From the NCBI GenBank assembly GCA_029582165.1, contig CM055881.1, positions 26,530,094 to 26,594,093 of the forward strand: DNA of 64,000 nucleotides. The letters are read 5' to 3'. The notes beneath the pieces were generated by a model that was not told where the DNA came from, did no database searches, and saw only the letters and a program-made list of their open reading frames with translations. The position numbers and the translations under genes are program-made. This stretch comes from Portulaca oleracea (taxonomy: Eukaryota; Streptophyta; Magnoliopsida; Caryophyllales; Portulacaceae). This document shows positions 37,735 to 50,614 of the stretch, in pieces; within the stretch, counting starts at the first letter, position 1; the number at the start of each line of letters is the position of its first letter.

Positions 37735-39645
37735 TCCCAGTCTAATAAAATCTCATTAGATTAGGATTATTCTATGACAGGAGTCTAGCTAATTGAACCA
37801 CTCACCTAATTAAAAATAATGATACTACAAAAATTCCTTAATATTTTGTTTCAATTAAAAAGATAGTACCACGTGGAGTACAATATTTATTATGATTATG
37901 GAAGTGGAGTGGGAGGAGGGGAGATGGCCGTCTAGTTTATGGGTGTAGGTTTTAATGAGGGACCAAAATCTTTGATTCACTTTTGAGTCCAGAAAATCTT
38001 TAAACTGGGTTCACATTTGATGATTATGATCTTCTTCTGCTTGTAAAACAAAGCCCTAAACAAAAAGTACACAGCTTTAGCATTGGCACAAGGGGCCCAC
38101 CAAACCTTGTGGACACCATCTGATTAAGATCTAAGGGCAGCCATGGCTTCCAGCTAAGACAAGGGTCTACAGGACCACCATTTGTGGGGTTCCAACTGAT
38201 CACATCCCAAACTTCAAGACTCCATATTTTCTTTGCCATATTTTTCTCTAGTAAAAGAATTGGTAAAGGAAACTTTGGTTGCTTCACACTTCACAGTTAT
38301 AACAAGTATCCCCTCCCCTGTTTGCCAGTTAAGTTGGATTTATGGACTTTATTGTCAGGCCCAATTAAATATTGGACCACACTCTCTGTTACAAATTTTA
38401 AAATTTTCAGTTTGTTATAGGGGGTAGGGTGGTCCAGTGTAGTAAGGTGCAGTATAACATGGTGGGCAAGAGAGAGAGTGAGTGATAGTCATGCCTATAT
38501 AGCCTAAACTGACTGACAGTCCTTTAAATTTTTGAGGTTGTGCAAACAGAAACAGGGACCTTTTTTAGTACCCACTGAAATTGTGACATGACAAGAACGA
38601 ACAACTTCTCATTTTTTTAATCTTTATTTTCTCGCCTGCGTACCCTGTGAATCATAACGAGTATGATGATATGTATCTTGGAACCCTGACAGATCTTTGA
38701 AAGAAAAAATATATATAGTGAATTCAGAGATTTTGTTAAGATATAGACGTACATAATATCAGAATCCCATACATGAATGTATGTGATTTGTGGCACCAAA
38801 AGAAAAGCAAATGGGCTGATTAAAGAAAGCCCAAGAGAGCGTTGAGAGTAATAAAACATGTTGGTATTGTCTTAGTGGGGACATTTATGACAACAAATTT
38901 AGCCCAATTTCTGCACTTAACAGGTCAGGTTTCCCGACAGCCTTATACACCTACAGCAGGACTACCAGTATAGTGCCTGATGGGCGAGGATTCCCTCTTT
39001 CTATTCTTATCTATATTGGGATAGCAACGGATGGAAGACGGATAGGAGGAGGAGTGGTAGGCATAATTATTAAAATCTTGATTCTGATTTACAATTTTAC
39101 AATTTTATGATCCAAAATTTTCGATGCGATTTTACGATCTACATGGGTTAATTCTAATCGTAAGTACCCCATGAATCCGGGTTAGGATTCCGATTTTAAC
39201 CTTGGTGATGGGTACTCCACCCCCGCTCCAATTAATAATCAGAGGTGGAGATCCACCTCCAAATCCGATTAATCAGAGGTGGACCATCCGATTATCGGAG
39301 GAGAAGTGGACCTCCACCTTAATAATCACAGAAGGTGATCCTCAGATTATAATTGAAGGTCCAATTCGCATGTGCACCTTTTTATTATTTTTCTAATTTT
39401 TTGACAACATTTTTATTGCACTTTAATATATCACACTCATTACTTGTAGAAAAATGAAAAATCAACAACAAACCAATATAATTTTTACATAACAAAAAAT
39501 ATATAACACAACAGAAATATAACATGTAAAAAAAGTTTCTCAACCGTCAAAATACTGACAATACGCTTTTCCGAAAAGAAATAAAAAACTAAGTTTCAAA
39601 TTCTCCTCTTAATTCTCAAATTCAGTCATATTATAATTTTTTCCA
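37735..39645. other. Intergenic DNA, no confident gene
   Basis: An 87-codon minus-strand frame at 38024-38287 and an overlapping plus-strand frame have no domain I recognise. At about 39200-39360 a short motif (AATCAGAGGTGGA and relatives) repeats several times in both orientations. I looked here for the missing ATXR last exon and saw none. Confidence 0.45.
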
Positions 39646-40618
39646 TTTTTTATACCCGCTTGCTTATCGTCGCCCCCCATTTTACTATTGTCGCCCACCT
39701 TTCGCATAATATTTCCAACCCACGCCCTTGAACCTCATAACTTCACTCTTCACTCTCTCTCTACTTTATCTCTCTAGAAAACGCTCTCAACCATTGACCA
39801 CCACATACCGGGATTGAATCGACGAAATGGAGGTATGTTTCGAATTTGTGTTTTGAATTTGTGGTTTTATATTTTGTAGTTTTGTAATTTGAAGAAAAAC
39901 GGAAAAAAATAAAAAAAGCGCCGGACGGCCGCAAGGCGCGCGCCTGCGGGATCTGGTGCCAGCGGCCTTGCTTGTGCGTTGTTGGCGGCCGTCCTTGAAA
40001 TTTTTTTTTTCGTTTTTTGTTGCCGGGATCTGGTGCACTTGGCGCGTGTCATTCCGAATTTTTTTTATTTTTTTTTAAAATATGATTTTTATTAATATTA
40101 TTAATGTTATGCTTATTAATATTATTACTGTTAAGTTTTTTAATATTATTATTGTTATTAATATTATTAGTATTATTGTTAATTTTAATAATATTATTAT
40201 TGTTAAATAATAATTAAAAAAAACGTATTATTTTTACTGGTATTATTATTGTTATTAGTAAATATAATATTTATTAATATTATTATTATTAATCTTATTG
40301 TTAATCATGTGTTAATATGATAATTATTAATGATTAATTGTATTAGTATTATTTATATTGTGTTATGAAAATTATATTAATATGACAATTATTAGTGATT
40401 AGTGATTCGTTGTTAATGTTTGATGCGTTAATATTAGTGATTAAGCATGTGTTAATATTAGTGATTAATTGTGTTAGAAAAAATTGTAATTTTGATGTAG
40501 GATTAAGTTTAGGGTTATTTGTGATGGTAGGTTATTTGTGATGGTTAGTTATTTGTGATGGTAGCTTAGGAAAGTGGAATTATGTTAATATATGTCTTCA
40601 TTTTGCAGGTGATCTAAA

Positions 40619-41536
40619 ATGGTAGGGAATGGCAAGGGTGGAAGACTTTTGGACTGGGCAAATCGACTTGTAAGTGGTTGGAGGGGGGTGAGTCTGGGGA
40701 CCCCCACAGACGCAATGTGACTGCGTAAACTCGCCGTGCTGGTCGTGGTACGGATGCAGGTGATGCAGCGGGCGGCCAGCCCGAGGACACGGGGAGTCAG
40801 ACAACGCGAGATTTCGTTGACCATCTCAACCAAGCCATGGATGAGTCAACCGGCTCTGAAACATTGGGGGACGATGATACAGGGGAGCCTGAGACGCAGA
40901 TGATCCCGACTTCAGTTGCGCAACCTAGTGGGAGAGTTTCCAGGCCAACAGGTTTCATGCCGATGAGGGATGCAGCGGGGAAGTTTGCCCCAATTCGACA
41001 GGGTGGGCAGGGAAGCGATTACGCTCTTTGGTGAAGCTGGGTCTAGTAGCAGATATCAGAAGAGGAGGCGAAGCGGCGAAAACTCCTGGATCATTGAAGG
41101 TAACGTGCCCGGGGGACCTGCAATTCCCTCAGTTATACCGAGCTTTGGAGGTCACATTGCTCGGGTAATATGGGAGGGTCGCGAGCGTTCGCCCAATGTT
41201 GTTCTTGATTGTGTGACGAAGAAGAATGCGTTGAGGGAATTGAGGGCAGTACATTCCACGATGGATCCCGCATGCCAGGCTACACTGGGAAGGATCCAAA
41301 TAACCAGTTTAATGGAGTTGATGTACGACCACATCGACATGACGTTGATCTCAGCGTTCGTTGAGAGGTGGCAACCCGACACAAACACATTTCACCTTCC
41401 CTTCGGTGAAATGACGATCATGTTGCATGATGTGCATCATATATTGGGTATTGCAGTTTCACCATCGCCAATCACTGTCAGTTGTCTCCAAAACATATTT
41501 ATTCGTGTCAGCGGAATTGGCTCTCCAGCTGCGTAA
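40619..41536 (+). pseudogene. Plant mobile domain (PMD/MAIN-like) reading region
   Basis: The 188-codon frame at 40970-41536 contains LISAFVERWQPDTNTFHLPF, then GEMTIMLHDVHHILGIAV, the signature of the plant mobile domain (PF10536 family; MAIN/MAIL and 'phosphatase 7 long form' proteins). The upstream part (40619-41034) reads in other frames, with GRGTDAGDA and a stop, and follows an acceptor-like TTTTGCAG. The domain is cut short at its C-terminus at 41536, about 60 bp from the end of the opposing transposase. PMDs are known in plant transposons as well as host proteins; frame breaks make function unlikely here. Confidence 0.85.
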
Positions 41537-41595
41537 ACTTCCATCATAGAACACGCGCACGGGAGGAGGTGGGTTCGCATAAGAAGCATTCTCCT

Positions 41596-43099
41596 TCATA
41601 CGTCATCGCCAGCAATCTTATTGAACTCATACGACAAAAGGTCCAATGAGTGATGAGATACTTTTCCGTGCAAATTCTTAAAGAAATGAGAGTGACCTAA
41701 ATGCCTGTGCGTGCTCCTTGATTGTTCAAGCTCCCATTTAATCTCCGTATGTTGATTCTCCAAGTGATGGTGAATCTTCGGAAACGCACGATCGAAGGTG
41801 CCTCTGGAACTGCCGATATAGTACTTCAGTGAAGAATGCTGGCTCTCAACTCTAGAAGTCGTTGTGTTCCCCATGTGAGGTACATTGTCGGTCCAAGCAC
41901 AAACAAATTTTCCTTTATGACTCAGCCACGTCCCAGTAATATACTCCACTATCGGTTTGTTTTGCCCGATCCACGCGTTAACAACGTCGTTCCACTTCAC
42001 CTTGAAATCTCCAACAGTCTTCGCATGTACAATGCCGTTCCAGAAATGATGTTTGAAATGAAGCCCGAGTCCAAGCTTAGGGCCCCCCAGTGAGTTTGTT
42101 TACTTTGTTCTTGACATCATTCCCAATATGCCACACACACAAAAGTTGGTGCGAATTTGGGTAAACTCGCAACAAATTTCAACAAAGCATCCTGTTTGTC
42201 GGTCACAAAGACGGATGGAATAACATCAGGACCCAACAATTCATGCACCCTCCACATTAGCCACTCATATGATTCCATCTTCTCGTCCCGCATGAACGAG
42301 TAAGCAATCTGGAAGTTGCGGTTTGTCGGTGTCACGCCTACCAGCTCACATAAAGGTCACTTTGCCTTATTTGTCTTGTACGTAGTGTCAATGAGAATGA
42401 CATTCGGGTACGTACGTTGCAACTTCAATGATAAGGATGACATAAAAAAACCTGACGAAGCTCGCCATCATCATCATAATCAACAAATGAGACGTACCCG
42501 CCGAGTTTCGCCATGTGCAGACATTGTCCCGCAGCTGTCCTACCATCCATTTCCTCGGTTCGCAACTTTGCCCGCTCATTGTACACTTGCTTCACGTTTA
42601 TCGCAGAGGCAGGGAACCTAATCTTCAACGACGTTTGGATCGTGGCCGGTGTGCACCCCGTGTTGGTCATATCCCGGACATGTTCTTTCATTTCAGAGGT
42701 TAATGGATGTCCGTGACGATGCCCTTCCTCGTACACGATGAAGGCATGATTGTGTTTCGCCCGGTCACCGTCACACACACGAACTCGCCATTCCGTTTCG
42801 TTGCGAGTCCACGCAACAATGGCGAATTTACATTCGCACGCCTTCATTGACGTTCTCCGACGAGTCGCATCATCGAGATTATTCAATTTCCCACGATATT
42901 TTTCATACCTCCAACACTTCAAGTAACACCTTAACGGATTCTCCGCATTTTTTCTCTTGTACGAAGCCCGTACAAACCTAAAACCTATTCCCGCAGCAAC
43001 TCCATTAGCCCATTCTTGCAAGGCGTCAACACTGTCAAAAATATTTTGAGTTACAAACTGAGTGGAATAATCAACGCCGTCCCCGCCAAAGTCCTCCAA
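41596..43099 (-). pseudogene. MULE transposase, broken
   Basis: The N-terminal 224-codon frame (42425-43099) has a FAR1/MULE-type zinc-binding region (ACECKF ... HNHAF). The DDE core follows: ILIDTTYKTNK (first Asp, about 42385), VFVTDKQDALL (second Asp, about 42210) and TTSRVESQHSSLK (Glu, about 41855). A stop lies just after TYKTNKAK, and at least one frameshift separates the first frame from the core. All three acidic residues are still present. Confidence 0.92.
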
Positions 43100-43872
43100 A
43101 AAAACCTACAAACAATTAACAACATTAAATAAATAAATAATAATTTTAACAACACTTAATAATATTAATAACTACACTTATAAACAACTTGTAATAATAA
43201 TATTAATTGACAATTATAATTAACAACTTTGATATCATTAATAATAATAATATAAATAAATACATAATAATATTAACAATAATAATTAGCATAATTAACA
43301 TACTATAATAATAATAACAACACTTATAAACAACTTATTTATAATAATATGTTTTGACATAATTTTAACATAATTAACATAACAATTATAATTAACGACG
43401 TTGATTATCTTAATAATATTAATATAAATAAATAAATAATATTTTTTACATAAACAATATTATTAATATTTTATAAATATTTTGAAAAAAAAATTAAAAT
43501 TACAGAAATTTTCTTGTGCCAGATTTGCTTCATGGCGCGCGCCAAGATCTTGGCGGCTAAGCGCCTTGTGAGATCTGGCGCGGCGGCCGTCATTCAAAAA
43601 AATTTTGTTATTTTTTTTCCAAATTGAAATTTACAAACTTACCTCTTCTCCTTCACTTGAATCAGCTTCTCTTGACATTTTAGGTGAAATTTCAAAAACA
43701 AATCAAATTTTTAGAGAGAAAATGATAGTGGAGAGTGAGAGGAGAGTGAAGAGAGTGGGAGGAGAGTGAGGTGAGTGGGAGGGGAGAGATAATAATATGA
43801 GGGGCAAAAACGTCTTTTGGGGGGCGACAATAGTTAAAAGGGTGGCGACATTAAGCAATGCCCTTTTTTATA

Positions 43873-44388
43873 TACTCCAGTATTTATTATTTTAATCGGA
43901 CCTAATCAGATCAGATGTGGTCACTTTCATATCCGCACCAATTATAATTGGAGTTAGACTTTTTTAATCAGATTCGGACTTATTTTTGCAGACTTGGATC
44001 GAATTTTCTTTGGATTGGAGCTGTTTCGCTTCGGATTCAGATCTGACTGTCATCCCTATTTCTATATATATAGGCGAGGAATCCGTCTTTCTTTTCTTTT
44101 CTATGTATTTTTGTATATATATATTATATATATATATGGTTTTAGACATCACGGGATGGCCAATGAAGCAAATTTACCATAAAATTTCAAGCAAGACTAT
44201 GAGATTCTAATTTGTGAAAAATATTAAGGTTAATTTTTTTATGTTTTTGTTTCGTATTTTGGGTGTCTTTGGGACAAGTACAAAAACATTAAAAGAAATT
44301 AAAGTTGATATTTGTCACAAAAATTGAAATTTCATAGTCTTGCTTGGAACTTTATAGTCCATTTGCTCCATGGGTCATCAGGGTTCAA

Positions 44389-44394
<6 letters not shown>
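43873..44394. other. Intergenic DNA, no gene recognised
   Basis: Short TATATA tracts occur near 44105-44135. No domain-bearing frame. Confidence 0.5.
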
Positions 44395-45906
<1,512 letters not shown>

Positions 45907-48900
45907 GTAGTGTAGTTGTTGATTCCGTTGATAAAACGTGCAATGTTGCTACGCTTGTCAGGACAAATAACTAGACTTTGTGAAGGTTTGCTACCACAAA
46001 GCAGTGTCATCATGCTATCTCCATCATCATTCTCGCGATTCTCTAGATAATCGACATCTCCGACATATTCTGTGATGATTGTCAAATCCTTAATGTGTTT
46101 GTCAGCCTGCACTGTGAACCTGTTTCAAGTACTTCAGATTGTAAGCAAATGCTAATAGGCAGCCCCTACCCTCGTATTTCTCTTTCTTTCTGGGTGGGTG
46201 GATCGGTCGAATGGTATTGATCAACTTATAGAGATCCACTTACCCTTCTTTAGGGTCAAAGACAACAAGAAGAGGAGGCCACTCCCCTCTTTCCATCATC
46301 TTCTTGCACAGGTTTAGGGTTTCCATATCTTCTTTGGAGATGACCTGAACCAATTCAGAACATTAATCAGGACAGGCAGCAACAAATATGTTAAAAGTGA
46401 AAGACATGCCTTCTGTCATTCATGCTCGTGTACAATTTCAGTTTCACTATTGAAAACATCATTTGACAAGTCATTATTAATACATGAATGAATAATTTGC
46501 AATGGCATACAACTTGAGTATTATAGATAATTGAGTGAAAGTCTGTCTTATCTAGAAAGTGCATACACCTAAGTCTCCCCTTATGCCAATCTAAGGCAGA
46601 ACTCATATAAGCCAATGGCTACATCACTAAAATGAGACGATCTATGTAAGCAGTGCTGTTTGAGAATTGTGGAACACTAGCCCAAGATCAATCACCATGA
46701 TATTAACACCAAACAGATTCAGCTCTAGCTTCAGTTACATAAAGCAGTACTTGATACTGTATCACCATATTTGGCATAATACAGGAAACGACAATTTGCA
46801 ATTGCATATACATTGGGTAGAGTACGGCTCATAAATTGAGTGAAAGAATTTTCTCATGAAAATATTTAAACTGGCCCTTGAAAACAAGCTAGTGCTCCAT
46901 AAGCCTTAATCTCCACTAACACTAATCTATGGCGAAAATCATACAAGGGGATTGCTGTAGCACCAAAGTGGGATGTTATTTACAAGTATGGTACTTTGAC
47001 CTTTTCTAATTGGTTTTTTACTAAGGGTTTCTAACTGGGTTTCTTTTAGTTTCCTTTTGGATTTCAAAGTGGTTTTTCGGGGGAAAAAAATTGTTTCAGC
47101 AGGAATCAAACTCTTTATGAAGTTCATAGGGGAAAGGCTGCCTACACCAGGATCCCCTAGTCCACGTTCAAACATGTTTCCCTGGGAGTTTGTTGTTGTT
47201 GTTGTTTAGTTTGAACTTTGAAGAAGTAGAGCAACAAATTCCTTCTTTCAATTTTGAAAAAAAATTAGTTGGACAATGCTTGAGAATCATGGAACAGTAA
47301 AATACTTTCAGTCAACCGTGATATTATCACCATAAAAGATACAACAAAATGTGAAGTTATAAGCCAGCTTTCAGCTCTACTTCAGTTCTATAACCTTCAA
47401 TGCAGTATATAATAATGTTTTTAATGTACAATCATATTTGGCATAAGACAAGTAGCACTTCTACCACCACAATTCCATAACTGAACCCTTTGATCGATCT
47501 TATTCCAACGCCAAGTTCTAACACTTAAATATCGTCCAAAACCAAATTGCTATATCACTAGCAAAAAGAATCACATTTTTCAACGCAGTATTAGAACAAT
47601 CCACAGTCACATTTGTCATAAGCCAATCTAGTACTTAGTTTCAAGGCAAAACGAACAGTCAATATCATAAAAGACCAAGTTGAAAATCCACCGGCATTAA
47701 GCACATATCTTGCATGGCAAATACAACCAAATAAGGGCAATCTCTCAAAATAAACATTAAGATTTTCCAATGCACAAGCTTGAAGTTTACCTGCATTCCC
47801 CCCTTTTCAAGAGCTGCACAATTTGCAGACCTCGGCGCCATTCCGGGCATGTATGTGAGATCATTACTGAACTCTGTCCCGGTTGCCGTCAATGCAGTAG
47901 CTAACGATGCCATTTGCTCCAGTCTCCTATTAGGGTCATCTGTTGGAATAAAGGGCAACAGTTTCCGACTCTTTTTGGACATCACTAAACCACTTGATCG
48001 CCTCTTCCTCTTGCGATTATCTACAACCAGTTAGAAATATCAATTCCCATTGCTCATTTCACAAGATGCTTGGACAGAAGGAGCACAAAAAAGACAGCAT
48101 TTTGTCACCTACCTTGTACTGATTTTTCAATTGCAGCCGATGGCTTTTGAATACGGAAGAAATCAACAATTTTGGTCTGTACCAATGGGAATCCTGCATA
48201 TTCATAGAGGTAAAAATCTAATTAAAAAGACGCAATGCCACCAATTCAAGGATTGACATAAAACAAGAACCCTAAATTTCAGACCAATAACATGCAAACA
48301 AATCAACTGATTTTGTTTCACATAACATTACACCCCAAGATCCTGAAGAACGCTGATTATCTATCATTTAACCCAACCCCAACCCATATTACAAGTATTC
48401 ACATATTTATTTATTGTTGTTCCCATTTCGTTAATTTTGTACCTGATTTAACCCAATCTAAACCTAATTACAAGTAGCTACATTTCAATTTTTTTGTTGT
48501 TGTCCGCCCCCCCCCCCCATCAATTTTCTCTCATTTAACCCAATCTAAACCCTAATTACCACTAACCATATCTTAATTTGTTGTTGTTCCCCTTGCATCA
48601 ATTAACCTCATTTACCCAAACAAAACCCTAATCACCACTAGTCATATATTTTTTTTTCGGCGGTGTTCCCATTACATCAATTATCCCTAATTTAACCCGA
48701 TCCAAACCCCAATTACAATTACCCGTATCTTAATTTGTCGTCCCCCGCTGGTCAATCGTCCTTCATTGAACCCAATCGAAACCCTAATTACAACTACCAA
48801 TGTCTGCAATTGGTGACCCGAATTAAAAACCCACAAGTAACGCCACAAATTAAATGGGAAAATGAGAGAAGCCATAAACATAAAAGCGGAAGGAAATCCA

Positions 48901-49228
48901 GGAAATCAAGAAAAGGCGAGAATGTGAAGGGGGGGGGGATTGACATACGCTTGAAATTCTTGTTGAGGGAGCAATGGGGGCAAAACCAAGGGCCATTGGG
49001 GACGGCAACGAGGATAGGTTTAAGGCAGTAGAGATGGTAACCCTTATCACACTTATCACAAAGCAATAGATTGGGGGCATCCTTCCCAGATCCACACTCT
49101 TGACAGCATGCATCTGCGTAGTCTGAATCTGATTCGGATTCTGAATCGGAGACAACCAATGCAGATTGCTGGGTTTCGTAGATGGATTTGAGAGCTCGAG
49201 TTCTCCGTCTCAGAGCTGCCGGAGCCAT
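45907..49228 (-). CDS. ATXR6: Histone H3K27 monomethyltransferase ATXR5/ATXR6-like (partial)
   Basis: Five exons with GT-AG borders keep one frame: 49228-48949, 48193-48113, 48020-47791, 46344-46244 and 46119-45907, about 301 residues. An acidic Ser/Asp stretch (28-36) precedes a C4HC3 PHD finger (Cys42, 45, 57, 60, His65, Cys68, 83, 86), which reads the H3 tail in this family. A PIP box, QTKIVDFF (99-106), binds PCNA. A nuclear-type KRKRR stretch starts exon 3. SET motifs [22 protein letters not shown] and [13 protein letters not shown] follow. The family (about 350 residues) deposits H3K27me1 during replication to silence heterochromatin. Exon 5 ends at a good donor (GTAAGC), but the final exon with the catalytic DYNGYE motif was not found. 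ATXR6 is preferred over ATXR5 only on neighbourhood. Confidence 0.9.
46345..47790 (-). repeat. Intron 3 of the ATXR gene with about 300-bp internal duplications
   Basis: Segments recur about 300 bp apart: AATTTGCAATGGCATA... then TTGAGTGAAAG at 46499/46531 and again at 46798/46836, and GAGAATTGTGGAACA near 46668 with GAGAATCATGGAACA near 47281. The larger second spacing is explained by an insert of about 250 bp (about 46965-47215) ending in a GTTGTTGTT run, which may be a SINE. A partial third unit follows near 47545-47640. Confidence 0.55.
48194..48948 (-). repeat. Intron 1 of the ATXR gene with a telo-box-containing minisatellite
   Basis: Six diverged units of about 80 bp, marked by ACCCAATCTAAACCCTAATT variants, start at about 48371, 48451, 48538, 48614, 48695 and 48770. 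Exact AAACCCTAA telo-box motifs occur at 48547-48555, 48623-48631 and 48779-48787, with near matches in other units. A C-run at 48508-48519 and a G-run near 48930-48939 are also present. Confidence 0.8.
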
Positions 49229-49376
49229 TTAGAGGAAATGCAGAGGTGATGGTGGTGGCTCACAAGGTGGAGGGAGAGGTGGGTGGGTGGTTTCTGCCTC
49301 TGCCTCTCTGCCTGTGGGTGTCTGTCTCACGCATGCATCACTTGATTAAAATATATATATTAATGAATAGGGAGTG

Positions 49377-49423
49377 TTTGGCGCCAGAATTTGGGTTTCG
49401 CGGTAAATCCAGAGTTTTGGCGC
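49377..49423 (-). promoter_or_regulatory. Cluster of E2F-like sites upstream of the ATXR gene
   Basis: TTTGGCGC occurs at 49377-49384 and 49416-49423, and TTTCGCGG at 49396-49403. The first two fit the E2F/DP consensus TTTSSCGC exactly; the third fits the looser WTTSSCSS. They lie 149-195 bp before the start codon. E2F control fits a gene acting at the replication fork through PCNA. Confidence 0.75.
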
Positions 49424-49429
49424 AACCAA

Positions 49430-50614
49430 TTAATAGCTACTCGCCCTACTCTTCATCTATCACTAGTTGACTGTACCGTTTCTTTTCCTCCCTTTCGGAA
49501 AATTCCATCATTCCCAACGTAGATTGCAACTCCTTTTTATTATTTGTTTGTTTATTCCGGACCTAAATTTAGCTGCCAAACAACAATGGTTGTAAAAAGT
49601 TATATAGTCATTCAACCAATTATTTACCACTAAGGGGCAGTGAAAGAAATAGATAAGTTCTTAGTGCAGAGAGTAACATTAGATAACCTGAAAAATAATG
49701 AAGATGATTTATGAGGTTTATAATTGTAATAGAAAAAGGATTGAGGACTCGTTATGGTGAACAAAAGTGTCATTAATACCAACCTAAATTTAGGTTGTTG
49801 TCATATTAGTGAAGAAATTAAGGAGGCATCAAGGAATATGAACACGTTGAAATGATGTGGGTACATGATAACATGATACATGGTAAAATTTTTATAAAAA
49901 TTTAGAGTGACTTGGTGCAAAAGAGTTTGCTAATTGGTTATCGTGATTGTTTTTTTACTTTTAGAATAATAAAATGTCTTGCAAAAGTGGGATCAGCACG
50001 ATCATACTTTTATACAAAAAAAAAAAACAAAGCTAATATCCAGAAATGCAATAAAAATGTCTAGTTACACTCGAAATATATAGAAATTGTGATCGAGCAA
50101 AGGTTAAAGAAGGACATCATGATAAACCCAAGTATCAATTCCATTTGCCAAGAAGATGAACTCTGATATACATATCTCATACTAAAGAATAACGAAAAAG
50201 ATTTGCACATTATTTTTATTGACGTAGAGAAAAGGTGTTTCTAAACAAACATGTCACACTTGTATATATTTGTTAGAGGTATGTAGTAAGAAGTTAGAGG
50301 AGTGTGGAATTTTAAGAGAGATCATCAACAGTTTTGTCATAACTAACTACCGGGTTACATCAAGGGTAGGGATGGTAGTGGGACAACCAATCCTCGTACG
50401 CGCCAATGGCCCCGCCCCGCTTTGGGAAAAATTCTCCGCTCCTAATGGGGACGGGGATGGGGCAACGAGTTAAATCCCTATGCGGGTAGGGGGCGGGGAT
50501 GAGACAAAAATTTTCCCCGTTTAGTAAAGTAACCCACCCTATATTCCTTATCCCCATCCTCGATTTTTATTAAAATACATAAATACCCTTCATACATTAA
50601 ATTTATATATATAA
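49430..50614. other. Intergenic DNA, no gene recognised
   Basis: AT-rich to about 50340. Then a G/C-rich stretch at 50360-50530 has repeated GGGGACGGGGATGGGG-like words in both orientations, a common plant interspersed repeat type that I cannot classify. Confidence 0.45.

Larger units (their letters stand above)
39655..43863. mobile_element. 4.2-kb Mutator-like element (MULE) with plant mobile domain cargo
   Basis: Perfect 9-bp duplications TTTTTTATA flank it at 39646-39654 and 43864-43872. TIRs begin CCCGCTTGCTTATCGTCGCC on the left and read similarly inverted on the right; both carry ACTATTGTCGCCC. Subterminal regions on both sides hold a GC-rich block with GGCGCGCGCC-like and GCGGCCGTC motifs, then AT-rich ATTATTATT DNA. 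Inside are two converging reading regions: a plus-strand plant mobile domain frame and a minus-strand MULE transposase. Both are broken, so the element is no longer autonomous. Confidence 0.93.

Noticed and set aside
38024..38287. 87-codon minus-strand frame, considered as a gene or as the missing ATXR exon
   Set aside because: No SET-domain motif and no family recognised; Trp/Pro-rich composition and an equal-length frame on the other strand argue for chance.
41152..41388. 78-codon minus-strand frame within the plant mobile domain region
   Set aside because: Shadow of the plus-strand PMD frame, which carries the recognisable domain motifs.
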